Part shown: positions 14,596 to 14,897 of the stretch, in pieces
Numbering within the stretch: the first letter of the stretch is position 1
How the letters are laid out: every line of letters begins with the position of its first letter
Source: TC-15 sp034437275
GTDB lineage: Bacteria > Chloroflexota > Anaerolineae > Aggregatilineales > Aggregatilineaceae
NCBI GenBank assembly: GCA_034437275.1
Contig: DAOTUD010000116.1
Coordinates: forward strand, 1 to 14,897
DNA: 14,897 nt
Direction of reading: 5' to 3'
Notes under the pieces: model-generated
Database searches by the model: none
Told to the model about the DNA's origin: nothing
What the model saw: the letters and a program-made list of their open reading frames with translations, nothing else
Program-made: the position numbers and the translations under genes

Positions 14596-14765
14596 TAGAG
14601 CGTGTTATGAACTTACGCAGGCTGTTTACAGTGGATTTTTCCCGTACGTTTTACCCCTCCCTAAATCCCTCCCCGTAAACGGAGAGGGACTTGCGCCTCC
14701 CCCCTTTCCCCGCGGGCGGGGAAAGGGGTCGGGGGATAGGGGTAAAAAGTGCATAACAGCCTCTA
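14596..14765 (+). mobile_element. MITE-like element M2 containing repeat core R4
   Basis: A 170-bp element flanked by TA (14596-14597, 14764-14765). The terminal inverted repeats are GAGCGTGTTATGAACTT on the left and, read inward from the right, GAGGCTGTTATGCACTT, matching at 14 of 17 positions. It is homologous to the element at 11297-11452 along its whole length. It has no coding capacity and contains core R4. Its right end overlaps the stop codon of the minus-strand gene at the window edge. TA duplication suggests mobilisation by an IS630/mariner-type or IS5-type transposase encoded elsewhere. Confidence 0.78.
14650..14746 (+). repeat. Palindromic C/G-rich repeat, core copy R4
   Basis: It begins TTTACCCCTCCC and ends GGGGTAAA. 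Bases 14718-14742 contain four G-runs with loops AAA, TC and ATA, again a G-quadruplex arrangement. It resembles R2 most closely (TTGCGCCTCCCCCCTTT in both) but keeps the right-hand G-runs that R2 has lost. Confidence 0.82.
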
Positions 14766-14897
14766 GTCCTCGTCCGGCGGCGCGTCGAAAAGCTGGGTCG
14801 GCGCTTCGCTGTCCACGGGCGGCGCGGAATCGGGCGCGCCCCGTTGATCGGTCAGCGTGCGCGCTTCACTGCCGGGGACCGGCAGTGAAGCGCGCAC
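14763..14897 (-). CDS. C-terminal end of an unknown acidic-tailed protein (partial)
   Basis: The minus strand is open from the window edge to a TAG at 14765-14763 (44 sense codons). The visible end is rich in Asp, Glu and Pro (TDQRGAPDSAPPV, then ...APTQLFDAPPDED), like a disordered acidic C-terminus. No family can be named. The stop codon is built from the TA target site plus the first G of element M2, so the natural C-terminus may have been cut there. The first 19 bases of this fragment are the exact reverse complement of a later stretch, so the extreme edge is not trustworthy. Confidence 0.5.
   Translation of the reverse strand: MRASLPVPGSEARTLTDQRGAPDSAPPVDSEAPTQLFDAPPDED
14857..14897. 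repeat. Perfect 19-bp inverted repeat at the window edge
   Basis: Arms 14857-14875 and 14879-14897 are exact reverse complements around a 3-base spacer (gga). The repeat ends on the last base of the window, as fold-back artefacts at contig ends do; a true hairpin is the alternative. Confidence 0.85.

Noticed and set aside
2016..14746. A CRISPR array made by the four short repeats
   Set aside because: The copies are kilobases apart, in mixed orientation and without regular spacers.

Overview
The window looks like a piece of a high-GC bacterial chromosome, most probably Chloroflexota (Anaerolineae-like). This is inferred from the gene style, not from a marker gene. The clues are M29 aminopeptidase paralogues, secreted TolB-type beta-propellers with Pro/Thr-rich linkers, a 7TM-sensor histidine kinase and GC-rich intergenic palindromes. 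No rRNA, tRNA or CRISPR array was seen.

Left third (1-6608): four M29 metallo-aminopeptidase copies. Copy A (122-874) has lost its N-terminal third. Copy B (867-1994) is intact. Copy C (5215-5463) keeps only the first ~55 codons joined in frame to the last few, and copy D (5502-6608) is intact. Between B and C, on the minus strand, lie a membrane-anchored DsbA-like thioredoxin (2196-3020) and a secreted SH3b/beta-propeller protein (3196-4980). The latter is divergent from the C-D operon across an AT-rich regulatory region that holds a perfect 17-bp palindrome.

Middle (6739-11269): a 45-residue lipoprotein, then a tight operon of 7TM-PAS histidine kinase, two stand-alone receiver proteins and a secreted six-repeat beta-propeller. 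The first three genes form a plausible phosphorelay without a visible DNA-binding output.

Right third (11270-14897): a broken uroporphyrinogen-decarboxylase-like gene (internal deletion plus frameshift), a four-helix membrane protein, signal peptidase I with a Pro/Thr-rich tail, inorganic pyrophosphatase, and the C-terminal end of an unknown acidic-tailed protein at the right edge.

A family of intergenic repeats runs through the window. Four copies of an 83-103 bp C-rich/G-rich palindromic core (three with four G-runs in G-quadruplex arrangement) sit at 2016, 11351, 12854 and 14650. Two of them lie inside larger TA-flanked, terminal-inverted-repeat elements (11297-11452 and 14596-14765) that look like MITEs. 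Three of the four cores lie between convergent genes. The clearest unusual features are this nested repeat system, the decaying M29 array and the kinase/receiver/receiver/propeller operon. I did not find a demonstrably new defence or biosynthetic system. The last 41 bases form a perfect inverted repeat ending exactly at the window edge, which may be an assembly fold-back.
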